Source: Phytohabitans kaempferiae
GTDB taxonomy: Bacteria; Actinomycetota; Actinomycetes; Mycobacteriales; Micromonosporaceae
NCBI RefSeq assembly: GCF_042433955.1
Contig: NZ_JBHLUH010000021.1
Location: 124,001-188,000, forward strand
Direction: 5' to 3'
DNA length: 64,000 nucleotides
Below the pieces are notes generated by a model. That model was not told where the DNA came from and did no database searches. It saw nothing but the letters and a program-made list of their open reading frames with translations. The position numbers were made by a program, and so were the translations under genes. How positions within the stretch are numbered: the stretch's first letter is position 1; each line of letters opens with the position of its first letter. Shown piece by piece: positions 63,801 through 64,000 of this stretch.

Positions 63801-64000
63801 ACCGAGCCGGGATCGGCCTCGGGCCGCACCTCGTACGTGGTGACGCCGACCGTCGCCTCCGTCGGACCGTAGTGGTTGACGACCGCGGCGGGGGAGAGCC
63901 CGGCCAGCTCCCGGGTCCACTCGGCGCGGGACGCCTCGCCGCCGAGCAGCAGCGCGCGCCGCGGGAGCAGGTCGCGGGCGGGCACCTCGGCGGCGAGCGC
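60887..64000 (-). CDS. Nonribosomal peptide synthetase fused to thioesterase and MFS exporter (partial)
   Basis: The 5' end lies beyond the window. The visible 1038 residues show the adenylation domain C-terminal half (NHYGPTEATVG, YRTGDLARWLPGGELEFLGR, RGYRIELGEIE, LPRMAHGKVDRAAL with the A10 Lys). A carrier domain follows with Ser in FFALGGHSLLAI. Next comes an alpha/beta-hydrolase thioesterase (LYGHCGPGAAL, a later GEKDPGTDYY Asp, EAGHYFLKYR His). The C-terminal 430 residues are an MFS transporter with about twelve segments. The thioesterase nucleophile is Cys (codon 62747-62749) instead of Ser. Synthesis, release and export thus sit on one chain. Confidence 0.9.
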   Translation of the reverse strand, partial: ALAAEVPARDLLPRRALLLGGEASRAEWTRELAGLSPAAVVNHYGPTEATVGVTTYEVRPEADPGSVTTPIGRPLPYARVHVLDRLMRPLPVGAVGELYLGGDRLARGYLDRPELTAERFVESPAYGRLYRTGDLARWLPGGELEFLGRRDHQVKLRGYRIELGEIEAALSGLPEVTQAAVVVHGERLVAYLERAGGPDLAPGELRERLAQTLPEYMLPAQAVWLDALPRMAHGKVDRAALPAPALAARDAFVPPSGPVEETIAEVWRELLGLDRVGADDDFFALGGHSLLAIQVVSRLRGRLPGPVSAMDLFKHPTVRGLARLGARTGPRRLLHELTRDSAAPSLSLVCVPYGGASAVVYQPLADALPDGVRLYSVAVPGHDLGVAEEPEPLEDVAAAVTEEVLSRVSGPLVLYGHCGPGAALTVEVARRLEAAGRTLDAVYLGGVFPFARPRVASLVRFERLRSDTVYANWLQSMGADVGALEPAQRRHLIRAMRRDAEEAEAYFSRLLGERVTPLRAPIVSVVGEKDPGTDYYQERFREWGFLSPRTGLVVLDEAGHYFLKYRAAELAGIVTGPPPVATAAEPSGAAGPRPSMGRFLAVAAGQMVSMTGTALTEFALPIWAYLETQSLLRFALFAVAGVLPGILVAPVAGALVDRGDRRRALIGASVLAGLIQAALAVLVATGGLGSAVLYGLLAALSVALTLQRLAYASAVPQLVPKHYLGHANGVVQLATGAAQFLVPLVAVALLHSLGMLGILLLDVASYVLCVGLLLAIRFPHTMAWRRRETVLAEIRGGFHYFFRRPGLRAMLLFFVGLNAPLAAVLVLVSPLVLAVGSLADAGRVAMVSAAGAITGGLVMAVWGGPRQHRMRGLLWAAAGIAAAAAVTGLRPSVALIAAGTFCLSFALVLVNGAWITIIHTKVPQRFHARVIALNQMVALSVLSLGYLVAPLASVALQPLVDPDGPLAGSVGALIGTGAGRGTGLLYLLCGLAIAVLVVVSLRTPVLARFDRDVPDAEPDDLVGLAALEAAGRLPHPR

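Overview
The window is very GC-rich, with dense genes, many 1-, 4- and 8-nt start/stop overlaps, GTG starts and several likely leaderless promoters. The conserved chromosomal order trpE-trpM-trpC-trpB-trpA-lgt ... pyk-tesB, the CBM2 plus Pro/Thr-linker secreted lyase, Tat lipoproteins and BTAD/ECF42 regulators all point to a filamentous actinomycete, most likely of the Micromonosporaceae type. The family assignment is an inference from gene content and has not been searched.

Region 1 (1-6.5 kb) holds the end of trpE, a Trp-associated membrane protein, a small antisense gene, trpCBA as one coupled unit, a NUDIX gene on the other strand, and lgt with an unusual acidic tail. Region 2 (6.5-18 kb) holds an FAD monooxygenase, a large AfsR/BTAD-type regulator, a GNAT acetyltransferase and the glutamate synthase pair gltB-gltD. 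A short inverted-repeat element begins right after the gltD stop codon.

Region 3 (18-27.7 kb) is mixed. It has a secreted three-repeat protein of unknown function and a Tat-type amidase coupled to a small partner. An IclR regulator sits between two broken dihydroxyacetone kinase genes: a dhaK fragment and a frameshifted, internally deleted dhaM. Core pyk and tesB follow, then a 20-bp tandem repeat array. An Rrf2 regulator and a TauE/SafE permease share a CymR-like operator. A MITE-like element lies in a gene-poor stretch.

Region 4 (27.7-45 kb) is a plant-polysaccharide utilisation island. It contains GH3 and LacI genes in one operon, a ROK repressor divergent from a CUT1 ABC importer (Tat lipoprotein binding protein plus two permeases), a secreted S1 protease, a GH31 alpha-xylosidase divergent from a GH42 beta-galactosidase, and a secreted CBM2-PL11 rhamnogalacturonan lyase. 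Several palindromic operators can be read directly, including one differing at a single base from the CebR box.

Region 5 (45-54.9 kb) contains an LLM oxidoreductase, then an accessory islet (lipoprotein, MarR, metallo-beta-lactamase-fold hydrolase, MFS) flanked by a diverged 50-bp repeat. A four-gene catabolic operon follows (ACMSD-like amidohydrolase, RidA, cupin, Ldh2-type dehydrogenase). A truncated conserved gene, a diacylglycerol-kinase-type lipid kinase and a small hypothetical complete the region.

Region 6 (54.9-64 kb) carries an ECF42 sigma factor with its DGPF partner, an ABC-2 exporter in one operon with a two-component system, an orphan antitoxin-like XRE protein next to the remnant of a RelE/HigB-type toxin, and the 3' part of a nonribosomal peptide synthetase. 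That synthetase fuses adenylation, carrier, a thioesterase with a cysteine nucleophile, and an MFS exporter in one polypeptide.
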